Shown: positions 28,601 to 40,900, counted from the first letter of the stretch. The stretch: 64,000 nt of DNA from Thamnaconus septentrionalis (GCA_009823395.1 CM020513.1:6861001-6925000), one strand, 5' to 3'. Notes: generated from the letters alone by a model not told the origin. Made by a program: numbers and translations.

Positions 28601-29559
28601 TATTTTCAAAACTAAAAAGGTGATATTCAACAACACGTCCAATAGTTTTGTTTTGTTTTCAAGTTGTTTTACTGTGTAAATGAGGTAAAAGAGGGTTTTT
28701 GTTCGTGATTCCTCCTGATTAGCCGACGTTGCCTGTTGGCTAACGGTAAGGTAAGCTATGCCAGTGGCTCACTGGCTCACTTATTTAATCACACAGAAAT
28801 CAGTGTTCCATTAATTAGAGAGAAAGGTGAAAATGCAATGGTAAAAGATTTTGTGAAACAAAATCACCCTGAAAAGTAGACTTCATAAACTGAAGTGTTG
28901 TCATCAGGACACGTTTTATTTGAGTCAAATTAAGAATGATGACATTCTGATATAAGTTTATAAATATCCTGCATAAAAAAACCTTAAGCTACCAGAAAAT
29001 CAGCCGCCTGTCACATTTTTAAGCATTTACCATGAAAACGACTATTTACACATACTATTACATGAAAACAATTAAAATGTGAAAATATAAATGTTTTACC
29101 ACGAATGCAAATAAAACATGTTGCATCTTGTGAGGGTTTACTCTGAATTCAAGCAGAATTTATCTTTGTCCGCTCAGTTTGACATTTTCATGCCTTCGCT
29201 GCTGCTCGTTTGGACGGTTTTTCAAACTCTGGTGAGATTTTTCTGTCTCATAAAAAATGTATTTGAGAGTGCAAAACCTCCCAGCTTGAAAACAACATAA
29301 ATATTACTGATCTTACTTGCTGACATTCACACACACAGTAACACCAGATCAAAAAACGTGTTACATATTTAACATAAAGACACTTTTCCAGGATTCAAAC
29401 TGCTTGAAAAAAGGGAATTATTGCCACCAGATTGAACCTGATTTCAGCATCGTGAGAGAGTCCTTGGTGTTAGGGTGAATAAAAGAAACGCACCTGAGCT
29501 GTACCACAGGACGTGAAGATCAGGCACAGCGTGAGCACGGCCAGCTGGGCAGCCCTCAT
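25684..29559 (-). CDS. fbln7: Fibulin-7-like extracellular matrix protein, complete
   Basis: Seven exons on the minus strand: 29559-29494, 28550-28394, 27644-27474, 27393-27184, 27096-26959, 26862-26727, 26044-25684. They sum to 1239 nt (412 residues) with all phases matching. Order in the protein: signal peptide (LAVLTLCLIFTSCGTAQ), a helical segment with SLRALRKKIGALHNS (residues 23-74), a sushi/CCP domain (SCPKPEAPAFGRR to SGRQPQCR, 75-131), a Ser/Thr/Pro-rich linker with a four-Cys degenerate EGF (132-201), two calcium-binding EGF modules each starting DVDEC, then a fibulin C-terminal module ending FVSQYDF, close to the human ending SPYDF. Sushi plus EGFs plus fibulin module is specific to fibulin-7, a secreted cell-adhesion matrix protein. 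The first classical EGF of mammalian FBLN7 has no exon here. The exon 2 acceptor could also be three bases further in (28547). Confidence 0.93.
27665..28075. repeat. GGAATTTATTG-type minisatellite in FBLN7 intron 2
   Basis: About 400 bp are built from variants of a 10-14 bp unit: GGGAATTTGCTG, GGAATTTATTG, GGGAATCCATTG. The units are too divergent for a fixed period. The array lies just upstream (on the plus strand) of the sushi exon acceptor. Confidence 0.85.
28645..29490 (-). other. fbln7: FBLN7 intron 1, AT-rich
   Basis: Intron 1 spans 28551-29493. It is AT-rich, with TTAACGT-like and TTTT-rich patches, and contains no recognisable exon. No repeat family was identified. Confidence 0.5.
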
Positions 29560-30260
29560 CCTGACCCAACTCCACAGACCTCAGATGACTCTCTGACTCT
29601 TTTCAAGGGCACACGGCAAATTTCTTGCCCAAAACTGTGAGAGTGGGAGGAGCAGAAACCACCCCTTTATTGGTTTCCAAAAACAAAACAAAACAAAAAA
29701 ACTGCTGGTAAAGATCAGCTTTACAGCAAAAATGTAGATGCACATTGGACAAATAAAGGAGAATGAGAAGGAAAACTGGACACTTTTTTGTTTGTGGAAG
29801 AAATGTTTTTTTTTTTTTTATTGATGTCATTGTGTTGAAAAGTTTGTCAGAGCTTATTTGTTAAAGATGGATTTGCTGACATAGCATATGTATCACAGCG
29901 AACATTAAATCCTTTTTTTTTTCAATTAATTTGTCCAGTAAGAGTAATTGCAGTATGATGAAGGGTTTTGGGGCAAAATATGAATAAATGACTGAAAACA
30001 AGTGACGCAATACATGTCTTTGAATATCATATGGAAAACACGCTGTTGTATTTTTATTTGAATGGTCCTTTTTCCGATTAATTCATACATAAGCATTAGC
30101 GAATTATCGTTTAGGTTTCTTTGCTGCTTGGTTTCGAAAGCAAAGACTGCGGTTGGTTGATATAATACATTTTTTGTATCGTGGAAAAGTTCAATAAAGT
30201 GGCTCCCTCTGGTGTCTGCTTAACGCCACTACCGCATTCCGCTGTCACATGATTTTCTGG
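29560..30260. other. FBLN7-NLR divergent intergenic region
   Basis: This is the shared upstream region of FBLN7 (minus) and the NLR gene (plus). It contains homopolymer A and T tracts (29683-29700, 29806-29820) and is otherwise unremarkable. On the FBLN7 strand, CCAATAAAGG at 29667-29676 lies about 110 bp above the ATG and could be a CCAAT or weak TATA element. No ORF of interest is seen. Confidence 0.4.
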
Positions 30261-30269
30261 AAACGGGAG

Positions 30270-30452
30270 GAGCCACGCTCGCAGACCTCTGCCTGCGCGT
30301 GAGTCAGCAGGAAGAGGAGATGAAGTTCCTCTGCTCGACGGACGGACGGACTAGCGGGCTCCGTCCTGGCGTGACGCAGCAGCAGCAGAAGAAGAAAACG
30401 AAGAAAAAGATGATGAAGAAGAAGCGAAACGACTGAAGTCCCGCCAGTCAGG
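30270..30452 (+). other. Probable 5' noncoding exon of the NLR gene
   Basis: A GC-rich block with many AGG and GAAGAAG units ends in CCGCCAGTCAG and then G|GTAAGTCC, a near-perfect donor at 30453. The next good downstream acceptor before a start codon is at 32980-32981, just ahead of the first NLR coding exon. The pairing and the 5' end are inferred; no TATA box was found. Confidence 0.45.
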
Positions 30453-30895
30453 GTAAGTCCCCTTCTCCTCTTTGATTGAACTAACCTGCCATCAGCCTCA
30501 CGCCACTGTGCAGACTGTCAGAGTTAAAAGATGTTTCGCCGGGCGGAAGCCCTTGACGTCACAGCGTGGACGTAACATTTCTTTTTCCTTGGTGTGAATA
30601 ACTTGCCGCGTCGTCTCCAAATAGACCGCGAGGATAGAAAAAACGAACACTGCAGCCGCTAAATGGCGCTGAATTTTTTTTATTTTTTCCCCCCTCCCCA
30701 GAGTTTTTCCCCTGCGACCAAATACGGTTCGTCACTGCTCCGCACAACAAACAGCGGAAGCCCACCTCCCAGAAAAAGCCCCAACTAAACTAGACTAAAC
30801 TAAAAAGAGCAAAGGACCTGCGCAGACCAAACATACATATCAAACCTTCTTATTATTGTAGCCTAATACCATATTCACTGTACCCGTTTTCCAAA

Positions 30896-31229
30896 TGTTA
30901 GTGCAGTGGCGCGGCACACTGGTGAGACAGTGTCAGGTGTACCAGGGGAAAATGATCCATATTTATTTAATTGGTACAAAAGAATAAAAAATAAAATTCA
31001 TTGTTGAGTGACCGTGCTTCAAAATGTGAGGACATTTTTCTTCCTCAATTCCTCTCAGGATATCTGCTTTGTGTGCATCTAAACAGGCCCTTTCACAATA
31101 GTATACATTAGAAGACTGCATTGTCATTATTAGGCTTATTAAGTGTCATTTTATAATATTTTTGGTTAACGGTTCGCTACGAAAAAAATGTGCCGTGGCT
31201 CAAAGAAGCTGAAAAACACTGTGTTAGTG
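30896..31229. mobile_element. hAT MITE, 318 bp, with 8-bp target duplication
   Basis: The element occupies 30904-31221. The left end is CAGTGGCGCGGCAC. The right end in reverse is CAGTGTTTTTCAGC, followed by TTCTTTGAGCCACGGCAC. It is flanked on both sides by the identical 8-mer TGTTAGTG (30896-30903 and 31222-31229). Eight-base target duplication and CAG...CTG ends define hAT-superfamily insertions. It has no ORF, so it is non-autonomous. It is related in reverse orientation to 16900-17210. It lies in the presumed first intron of the NLR gene. Confidence 0.92.
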
Positions 31230-31451
31230 TTGCCGTCTTGGCCTGAAGTTTACTCAACCAGCACCTTTATTTTGTTTTTGGTTCTTTGTTGTATTTTTGT
31301 TCGATTGTCATAATTTTTGTAATTGCATAACATTTAACTTTAAATATAACTTTTATCCACCAAATTATGTTAAATATATGAATATATCTTGTCAAACAAA
31401 CAACCAAGTCCAACAAAGTTGAGATGCGTGTTCCCAACCTGCCCACCAGGC

Positions 31452-32598
31452 CTGAGATGCAGTGGCGAGCCGTGCATTTTACGCATAGGCCATGAGTAAC
31501 GTCATATTTGCTCAATCCTAAATGAATGCGTCTTGTAATATCCTCAGTATGGCACTACGGCTCGAGAATCCGCAGAGAATCACACTTAGACATACCATCA
31601 CCTTCATATAGGTGACCTAGTCGAGCAAAACGTATTTTCTGGAGGATTTAATCACAACTAAGACTACGTAACTCAGGCCATTGATAGTGTCAGAACTTAT
31701 AATAAAAGGCTATTTCAAGAGATTCCTCAACAAGGTTTTAATAAGTCCACCAAAAGTACTCTGTAAGTGTCAAGTTATTTGGGCTCGGACATTGGTTTTG
31801 CCTTAACTTGAAAAGGCCAGAAGGCGAAGCAGAGGATGCTGTGGGCAACTCGGTACAGGTTGATAACCTTTAAACACAAAGAACACAAGGTCAGTCACTG
31901 TTCACTGTTCAAACATTTCAAATTCTTATTTCAAGTTAAATGAACAACTTCATAACTTAAATGCAATAACCAAAATATTTTTTCTTGAAAGAGGTTATTT
32001 TTCATTCCCCATTTCTCAAGTTGCTAACTATATATTTTCTTCTTCTTACTTTTACATTTAAAAAGTCTTAAATCAAAAAAGAAAGAAAAAAAGAGAGGAA
32101 AAAAACAGTCATACCGATCGCGTCTCTCTTCACACCAAGGTCACCCGGCAGCACGGAGCTCTTGGTTTCAGCCAAACAAACCAAACAAGGGAATCACGCC
32201 CTCCTCCAATTTAACCGTTTCCTCCTCCACTGAGCTTTTAGCTCAGTGCTGCCCCCAGCTGTTGTATGATGGGATTTGCTATGGATTTGGATTATGGTTT
32301 CATGACTGCTTTTAATGCTAAAAAAAAAAAAAGAGTTCCTTCTACAAAAGCAATGTATTGAAAAAATTAGATGCAAACTACTTTCAATTTAAATCTACTT
32401 TTAACTTCACAGTAAGCTTTAGCTCTTTGTCCAAACTTGAAGAACTTTACCATAATTTACAACAATGGAAGCAACGCAATCACGTTGAATATATGAACAA
32501 TTTTATGAGGATGTTTACGGGAAAATTTACTTTTCTAAGTGTGTTGAGGCCAGCAGAGAAGACATTGCTGGCCCTTCTGGCCCGCCACTGCTGAGATG
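31452..32598. mobile_element. Non-autonomous hAT element, 1131 bp, with 8-bp target duplication
   Basis: The element occupies 31460-32590. The left terminus is CAGTGGCGAGCC; the right terminus in reverse is CAGTGGCGGGCC (11 of 12 identical). Both sides carry the same 8-mer CTGAGATG (31452-31459 and 32591-32598). No open frame in it resembles a transposase (no DDE or hATC block is visible), so it needs a transposase in trans. It inserted into the presumed first intron of the NLR gene, about 230 bp from the 318-bp hAT MITE. Confidence 0.93.
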
Positions 32599-32989
32599 AT
32601 GCACACGCTGTTGGTGGACTTGTTAATGAGACATCAACTCCCATGTTCTGGAGGCACTTTGTTGGCTAAAGTTCTCGATAAAGATTTTATTTTTCAGTTC
32701 TATAAATGGAGTGACTTGCAAATGTACTGTGTTAGACGCTATTTGCTATTTTTATGGATAAATTCCACTTTCACAAAGTGAAGTATTTTCTATCAAAAAA
32801 GTAAGTGAATAAATCAACCCTGATGTTTGACACCAACGTCAGAAACACAATGAAATGAAAGTGAAGAGAGTGGATGGACAAACCATCAACTTCATTCTGG
32901 AGGACACCACTCTGGGAGTGAACATTTTTAATGAGTGGAACTCAAAGTGTGCTGAGCTTACTCTTCCTGTTTGACCTCCAGGTCATAAG

Positions 32990-34717
32990 ATGGGTGTTCA
33001 AGTAGAGGAAGAGGAGAACTTCAGCTGTGTGTCTGTGAAGAGTGACTGGTCCAAAGATGAACCTCTATTCTTCAGTAAAGAACCTGGAGCCCCTCAGACA
33101 CAGTAAGAAAACTTGGACCGACTCAGTAACTGTAACTGCTGTTTGACTCGCTGTTCAAACTGCTGGTCGTCTGGAAAACCTGGAATCTAATGCAAGAGGA
33201 AGACCATGCCGTCCAATTTTCAATATAAACTTAACACACATATTTGTGTTGCAGAGTCCAGTTCCTGGGACAATCAGCAGAGTCTTCAGGGTTCAGCTGT
33301 GTGTCTGTGAAGAGTGACCACTCCAAAAATGAACCTGAAAACTTCAGTAAAGAACCTGGAGCCCCTCAGACACAGTAAGAAAAGTTGGACTGACTCAGTA
33401 ACTGTAACTGCTGTTTGTTCCACTGTTCAAGCTGTTTTTCGTTTGGAAGAACTGGAACCTGAGGTGAGAGGAAAACAATGACATTTTCAATATAAACCTA
33501 ACATACACTTCTTTGTGTTGCAGAGTTCAGTTCCGTGGACAGTCAGCAGAGTCTCCAGGGTTCAGCTGTGTGTCTGTGAAGAGTGACTGGTCCAAAGATG
33601 AACCTCTATTCTTCAGTAAAGAACCTGGAGCCCCTCAGACACAGTAAGAAAACTTGGACCGACTCAGTAACTGTAACTGCTGTTTGACTCGCTGTTCAAA
33701 CTGTTTTTCGTTTGGAAGAACTGGAACCTGAGGTGAGAGGAAAACAATGACATTTTCAATATAAACCTAACATACACTTCTTTGTGTTGCAGAGTTCAGT
33801 TCCAGGGACAGTCAGCTGAGTTTCCAGGGTTCAGCTGTGTGTCTCTGAAGAGTGACCACTCCAAAAATGAACCTGAAAACTTCAGTAATGAACCTGGAGC
33901 CTCTGGGGCACAGTAAGACAACTTGGACCGACTCAGTAACTGTAACTGCTGTTTGACTCGCTGTTCAAACTGCTGGTCGTCTGGAAAACCTGGAATCTAA
34001 TGCAAGAGGAAGACCATGCCGTCCAATTTTCAATATAAACTTAACACACATATTTGTGTTGCAGAGTTCAGTTCCGTGGACAGTCAGCAGAGTCTCCAGG
34101 GTTCAGCTGTGTGTCTGTGAAGAGTGACCACTCCAAAAATGAACCTGAAAACTTCAGTAAAGAACCTGGAGCCCCTCAGACACAGTAAGAAAAGTTGGAC
34201 TGACTTAGTAACTGTAACTGCTGTTTGTTCCACTGTTCAAGCTGTTTTTCGTTTGGAAGAACTGGAACCTGAGGTGAGAGGAAAACAATGACATTTTCAA
34301 TATAAACCTAACATACACTTCTTTGTGTTGCAGAGTTCAGTTCCGTGGACAGTCAGCAGAGTCTCCAGGGTTCAGCTGTGTGTCTGTGAAGAGTGACCAC
34401 TCCAAAAATGAACCTGAAAACTTCAGTAATGAACCTGGAGCCTCTGGGGCACAGTAAGACAACTTGGACCGACTCAGTAACTGTAACTGCTGTTTGTCTC
34501 ACTGTTCCAACTGTTGGTGGTCTAGAGAAAGTGGAACCTGCAAGAGGAAGACCATCCAACTTTCAATACAAACCTAACACACACGTTTATGTTGCAGAGT
34601 TCAGTGGCAGAGACAGTCAGCAGAGTCTCCAGGGTTCAGCTGTGTGTCTGTGAAGAGTGACTGGTCCAAAGATGAACCTCTATTCTTCAGTAAAGAACCT
34701 GGAGCCCCTCAGACACA
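32990..34717 (+). repeat. Tandem array of seven duplicated NLR N-terminal exons
   Basis: Seven exons, starting at 32990 (ATG copy), 33255, 33524, 33793, 34065, 34334 and 34598, encode a 40-residue unit with core [15 protein letters not shown] or [15 protein letters not shown]. All copies after the first are exactly 120 nt with identical phase (1+117+2), so any number can be added or skipped without a frameshift. Exon plus intron recurs every 264-272 bp. Copies fall into three tail types: [13 protein letters not shown] (1, 3, 7), [13 protein letters not shown] (2, 5), [13 protein letters not shown] (4, 6). Repeated N-terminal peptide exons are known in zebrafish NLR groups; the function of the peptide is unknown. 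Confidence 0.9.
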
Positions 34718-37700
34718 GTAAGAAAAGTTGGACTGACTTAGTAACTGTAACTGCTGTTTGACTCGCTGTTCAAACTGTTGGTTGTCTGGGAAAAAAAACT
34801 GGAATCTGGTGGGAGAGGAAGAACATTTTATATTTATAATTATGCTGGACGGAGAGCATCATGGGAATTCTAGTTGATTTAGAACCAAAGGTTAAAATAC
34901 AATTCACTCACAGAATTTCAGTAAACAAATATAAAAAGTGATGAGCTGACCACAACCAGAGCCAATGTGTCTCCACAGGAAGAGGAGTGGTGGTTGTGTG
35001 GAGCAGCAGCTGTATGGGAACGTCCTGACTGACCCAGTGTGGACCAGCAGTGGACACCAGTTGTGCAGAAGGTGCACCAGCTCATACTGGGACCAGTCTG
35101 CTCCGTCAGGTGAGTCCTCATGTCCTCAGTGTGTTGCAGGACTGGAAACTGTCACTTACACCAAGACTGCTTACAGTAAGACTGTACACCTGCACGTCCT
35201 TCACATCTCACTCCTGAGATCATGTTAGGACCTCCAGTGAGAAGATTCACTGAGGGACATGTATAGCAAACACTCAGACAATTAAAAAAAAAAATTGACT
35301 TTGGATGCTTTCAGCTTCAAGTTGTGGATAGAAAATAATGCTCACTCTGTCACACTGATGTTTTCTTCTCCAACTTTTTATATACTCCAGTGGTTGATGG
35401 TCTGCAGGAGCTTCTACAGCAGCATAAGATCAGTCTGGAGAGGAGATGTGAGCATGTGACTGAAGGAACCAAGGAAGCAGGAAGTCAAAGCCTCCTCAAC
35501 AGCATCTACACTGAGCTCTACATCACTGAGGGACAGAGTGAAGACGTCAACAGACACCATGAGGTCAGGCAGCTGGAGACCAAGACCAAGAAGAGCCTCC
35601 ATGACCGTCCAATCAGGTGCAGCCACATATTTGAAGCCTTTCATGAGCAGCAGGGAGCCATCAGAGTGGTGCTGACCAATGGCGTCGCTGGAGTTGGAAA
35701 AACCTTCTCAGTGCAGAAGTTCACTCTGGACTGGGCCCAGGGTCTGGAGAACCAAGACCTTCATCTGGTGGTTCCTCTCTCATTCAGGGAGCTCAACTTG
35801 GTCAAAGATCAGCACTACAGTCTTCTGGAGCTGCTCCGTGTTTTCCATCCAACGTTAGAGAAGCTCACAGCAGAGGAGCTCTCTGTCTGCAAACTTCTCT
35901 TCATCTTGGATGGCCTGGATGAAAACAGACTTTCTCTGGACTTTGAGGACAACCAAGTCGTGAATGATGTCACTCAGAAGGAATCCGTCAGAATTCTGCT
36001 AACAAACCTGATCAGAGGACATCTGCTTCCCTCGACTCTGGTGTGGATAACTTCCAGACCTGCAGCAGCCAATCAGATCCCTCCGTCATGTGTTAACAGG
36101 CTGACAGAAGTACGTGGTTTCACTGATGACCAGAAGGACGAGTATTTCAGGAGGAGGCTCAGAGATAAAGAAGATGAGTCCAGCAGGATCATCTCACACA
36201 TCAAGGCCTCCAGGAGCCTCCACATCATGTGTCAGATCCCGGTCTTCTGCTGGATCACTGCTAAAGTTCTGGAGAGCATGTTGACCCCAGATCAGACAGG
36301 AGAGCTGCCCAAGACCCTGACTGACATGTACTCACACTTCCTGCTGGTCCAGACCAAGAGGAAGAAGCAAAAGTATGAAGGAGACCATCAGACCACAGGT
36401 CCACAGGAGCTGACAGAAGATGACAAGGAGGTTCTTCTGAAGCTGGGCCAGCTGGCATTTGAACATCTGGAGAGTGGCAACATCATGTTCTACGGTGAAG
36501 ACCTGGAGAAGTGTGGTCTCAGTGTCAGTGACGCATCTGTGTACTCAGGAGTTTGTACAGAGATCTTCAGAAGAGAGAGTGTGATCTTTGAGAAAACCGT
36601 CTACTGCTTCGTTCATCTGAGTGTTCAGGAGTTTCTGGCTGCGGTCTACATCTTCCACTGTTACACCAACAGGAACAACCAGGTTCTTCAGAATTTCCTC
36701 AAAGACTCAAAACCAGGGCCATTACAAATTATTTTTTTGTCGATTTACAATTTGATTAAAGGAGAAGGTGGCCTAACTGTAGACACATTTCTGCAGAGAA
36801 TCTTGGAGAAATTCCTCAAGAGCCAGAACGGTCACCTGGACTTGTTTGTTCGCTTTCTCCATGGACTCTGTCTGGAATCCAACCAAAGACTCTTAGGAGG
36901 CCTGCTGGGTCATACTGACAACCATCCAGGAACCTTACAGAAGGTCATCAAGAACCTGAAGGTGATGAACACTGGTGATGTCTCTCCTGACAGAAGCATC
37001 AACATCTTCCACTGTCTGCTGGAGATGAATGATCAGTCAGTGCATCAGGAGATCCAAGAGTTCCTGCATTCAGAGAACAGATCAGAGAAGGAGCTCTCAG
37101 TCATCCAGTGTTCAGCTCTGGCCTACATTCTGCAGATGTCAGAGGAGGTTCTGGATGAGTTGGACCTTCCAAAGTATAAGACAACAGATGAGGGAAGATT
37201 AAGACTGATTCCAGCTGTGAGGAACTGCAGGAAGGCTGTGTAAGTGGAGATGTGTCACACACCAAATGCAACCACAGTTGCACATGGTCAGGGTTGGATG
37301 TTTTTATGCGTAGACTTGCATTTGGTGTGATTGTTAACTCTACAGCATACACCAAAAAACTTAGTTTGTTAATATATAGTTGTAATAGTTGTACTTGCAA
37401 TAGTTTTAAATACAGGGTTTACCGCTGCCCTTTGGTTTTTTACGACAATGTTAATGCACTTTCTCACCGCTGAGAAATATTTGTTTAGATGTGGTATATT
37501 GTTTATGGCGGTCTTATACAGTGTTATGCACCATTCATATGTTATGTTGTAACTGCTTCACAGCTGTGTCGAATTGTGATGAAATCCTTCCCTTCATTGC
37601 AGGCTTTTTAACTGTGGACTCTCAGAGATCCACTTAGAAGTTGTGGCCTCAGCTCTGAAGTCCAGCCCCTCCTATCTCACGGTGCTGGACATGAGTAGGA

Positions 37701-37888
37701 ATGCCCTGCAGGATTCAGCAGTCAAGCTTCTCTGTGCTGGACTGAAGAGTCCAAACTGCAGACTGGAAGTTCTCAGGTCAGTTCCCGATTTCTGTTTGTG
37801 AAAGGTCAAAACAGAACCGCAACATGTTGTCTAGTTATTGAAAGTCTCAGGTGGAGAGCTTAAGGGCTTACGGGACATATATTTTAAT

Positions 37889-37938
<50 letters not shown>

Positions 37939-40900
37939 ATACTATTCCTATTTTAAATAACATTTATTGCTCATTCAGATTAGAGAGCTGCAGTTTGTCC
38001 GACATCAGCTGTGATTGGCTGGCTTCAGCTCTGGAGTCCAACCCCTCCCACCTCAGAGAACTGGACCTGAGTGAGAACATGCTGCAGGATTCAGCAGTGA
38101 AGCTGCTGAGTGGTTTTCTCCAGAGTCCAGACTGTAAACTGGAGACTCTGAGGTCAGTTCACTGTGTTCACTTCATAAACCGTATGACTCCTTTTTATCT
38201 AATCGTCACCTTTTCCCAATGGAGCGCAGCTGTGTTGTTGGAGGCACGTCCCTCAGAGTCCTCGATGGCAAAGTTGAAAGCGCAAGGCTGTGGATACAAG
38301 TGGCTGGAGTGAGGTTCCTCCAGCAAGTGGCTAGGCTTACCGTCAGGGACATGGCAAAGACCTTGGACATGCAGAATGAGTAGAGCCACTGTGCCTTGCT
38401 GTCAAAACCAATTAAGGTTGCACAACCTCTGGGACATCTGCCTGTTAGACGTGTTCTGTGTCTATGGATAGCTTGTGTTCCCGTCCTGGGTGACAATATT
38501 TGACAAAATGCTTCTCCTTTTTCTGAAGGTTTCATTGGGCTTTGGACAAAACATATTTGACCTACTGACTGGAATTGTTCAATATACATATAAATCCAGC
38601 CATATCTGATCCTGTGTTTTCTTTTCTTATACTTCATTTTGGTTTTTATTCAGATTGAGTCACTGCAGGCTGTCAAAGATCAGCTGTGATTCAGTGGCTT
38701 CAGCTCTGGAGTCCAGTCCCTCCCACCTCAGAGAGCTGAACCTGAGTAAGAACAACCAGCTGCAGGATTCAGGAGTGGAGCTGCTGAGTGGTTTTCTGCA
38801 GAATCAAGACTGTAAACTGGAGACTCTAGGGTCAGTTCATAATCTCCAGTCAATAACATTTCTTTTTCTTTTAATGTACTTTTTCAATTTGTTGAATGTC
38901 GGTCTAAATCTAAAATTTTTAATCCAAAACATTTTTTATAGTGATTAAAGCAAAATTAATCTGTACTTTTCAGTTTCAGTCTCTCTCTCACTCCCCCCCC
39001 CTCTCTCCCTCTCAAACACACACACAAGTAACAATGTATCAGACTATCTTTATTCTTTGTTCAGATTGGAGGGCTGCAGTTTGTCAGAGGTCAGCTGTGA
39101 TTGGCTGGCCTCAGCTCTGAAGTCCAACCCCTCCCACCTCAGACAGCTGCACTTGAGATACAACAAACTGCAGGATTCAGGAGTGGAGCTGCTGAGTGGT
39201 TTTCTGCAGAGTCCAGACTGTAAACTGGAGACTCTGAGGTCAGTACCGGCTCGGATCTACTTGACTTGTCTCAGCACCAAACACAGTTAATAAAACAGCA
39301 TTTCGTTTGTATCACATATCCTTTGTTCTAAATTAACACAACAACCTTTTGCGTCCTGTGAAATGTTAATATGTGGTTTTTCATATTTTGTGAATTTATT
39401 ATGCAGCCAAACAAGTGTCAGAGGAACTGTAAAAATGTGTAGGGTTAGTTACTAAACTCAAGTAGTTTTGAAATAGTTGGTTGATGGACGTCACTGAACA
39501 GAATATCATCTTCACAAATACTAAGAGATAGTCATATTTTCATTTCTTTGTCATGTTACTGATCTTTTAAACATATTTCACAAATAGCGTAATAGGCCTT
39601 TTTTTAAAAAAAACAATCATGCAGAGAAGCGAAACATTAATTTAAAATTTTCATTGTAGCAAAAAATTTTACACCAACATCCATATTTTAAGAAAAATGA
39701 ACAAGATAATATGAAACTATTCATTAAAAACCTAATTTTGGCTCTCCATAATTTATTCTTTGTTCAGACTGAGGGACTGCAGTTTGTCAGAGATCAGCTG
39801 TGATTGGCTGGCCTCAGCTCTGAAGTCCAACCCCTCCCACCTCAGAGAGTTGGACCTGAGTTGGAACCAGCTGCAGGATTCAGGAGTGCAGCTACTGAGT
39901 GGTTTTCTGCAGAGTCCAGGCTGTAAACTGGAGACTCTGAGGTCAGTACTGGTTTGGAACCAGTGGATGATGGTTTCAGCACCAAACACAGTCAATGACA
40001 CATGTTGTATAAACACTGGACTAAAGGTGTATTTTAGGGCTGCCAGTCGATTAAAAATTCTAATTGCGATCAATCACATAGCGTCCTGAGTTAACTCGCG
40101 AATAATCGCAAATTAATTACAAATGTTTACCCTCCTCGATATGCAACTTTTCCAAGATATTTATTGTGTTTCTTATACTGTAGGAAAAATTGGAGAGGAC
40201 AATAGTAATTCCTTTGTGGAAATATTCTATTTTTATTTTCATTGGAACATTCCAAAACAATTACATACTTATACTGTCCAGATACTCTCAAAAAAAAAAA
40301 AAAAACAACCCTCAAATCTTGAGGTATTCTCAAGCCATGATCGCATTTGTCAATCGCTGTATTTTATTTTGAAAATTAACCAGTTTCTCTCGTGTTTCTT
40401 TGAGTGGCTTCCTGTCGAGCTTGACGCGGATCACTCGGCTCGCTCATAAAATGGTTGTTTTTGGCTTGGGGGGTGTTTCCTAACCTTACGTTGCTGGGGT
40501 TGCCTAACCTCAGGCCTCTTTTCCTCCAGGATTCACTGTGGGCGCCGCAGAACATTGGATGAAAATACAATTTTTGTAACATTGTCTGTTGGTTTATGAG
40601 ATGCTAATGCTGTATGGGGGGGCCATGGCACGGCAAACTTGGGAAGCCCTGCTTTAGAACACACACCCTAGATTGTGCATTTCACTCTCCATCCTGTTTT
40701 CTTTATGCAGGTTTAGAGGCAGCAGTTTGTCAGAGGTCAGCTGTGATTGGCTGGCCTCAGCTCTGAAATCCAACCCCTCCCACCTCAAAGAGCTGGACCT
40801 GAGTGACAACAAGTTGCAGGACTCAGGAGTGAAGCTGCTTCGGGATTTTTTGCAGAGTCCAGACTGTAAACTGGAGACTCTGAGGTCAGTGCTGGGTTGG

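Noticed and set aside
31460..32590. Search for a transposase gene inside the 1131-bp hAT element
   Set aside because: The open frames are at most about 80 codons, AT-rich and without DDE, BED finger or hATC features.
33103..34717. CRISPR-like regularly spaced repeats
   Set aside because: The spacing comes from duplicated exons and introns with GT-AG borders and coding phase in a vertebrate gene; unit size and context exclude CRISPR.
38206..38637. 143-codon minus-strand frame in an NLR intron
   Set aside because: No domain recognised. It may be a decayed transposon fragment, but no termini or target duplication could be found, so it is not called as a mobile element.
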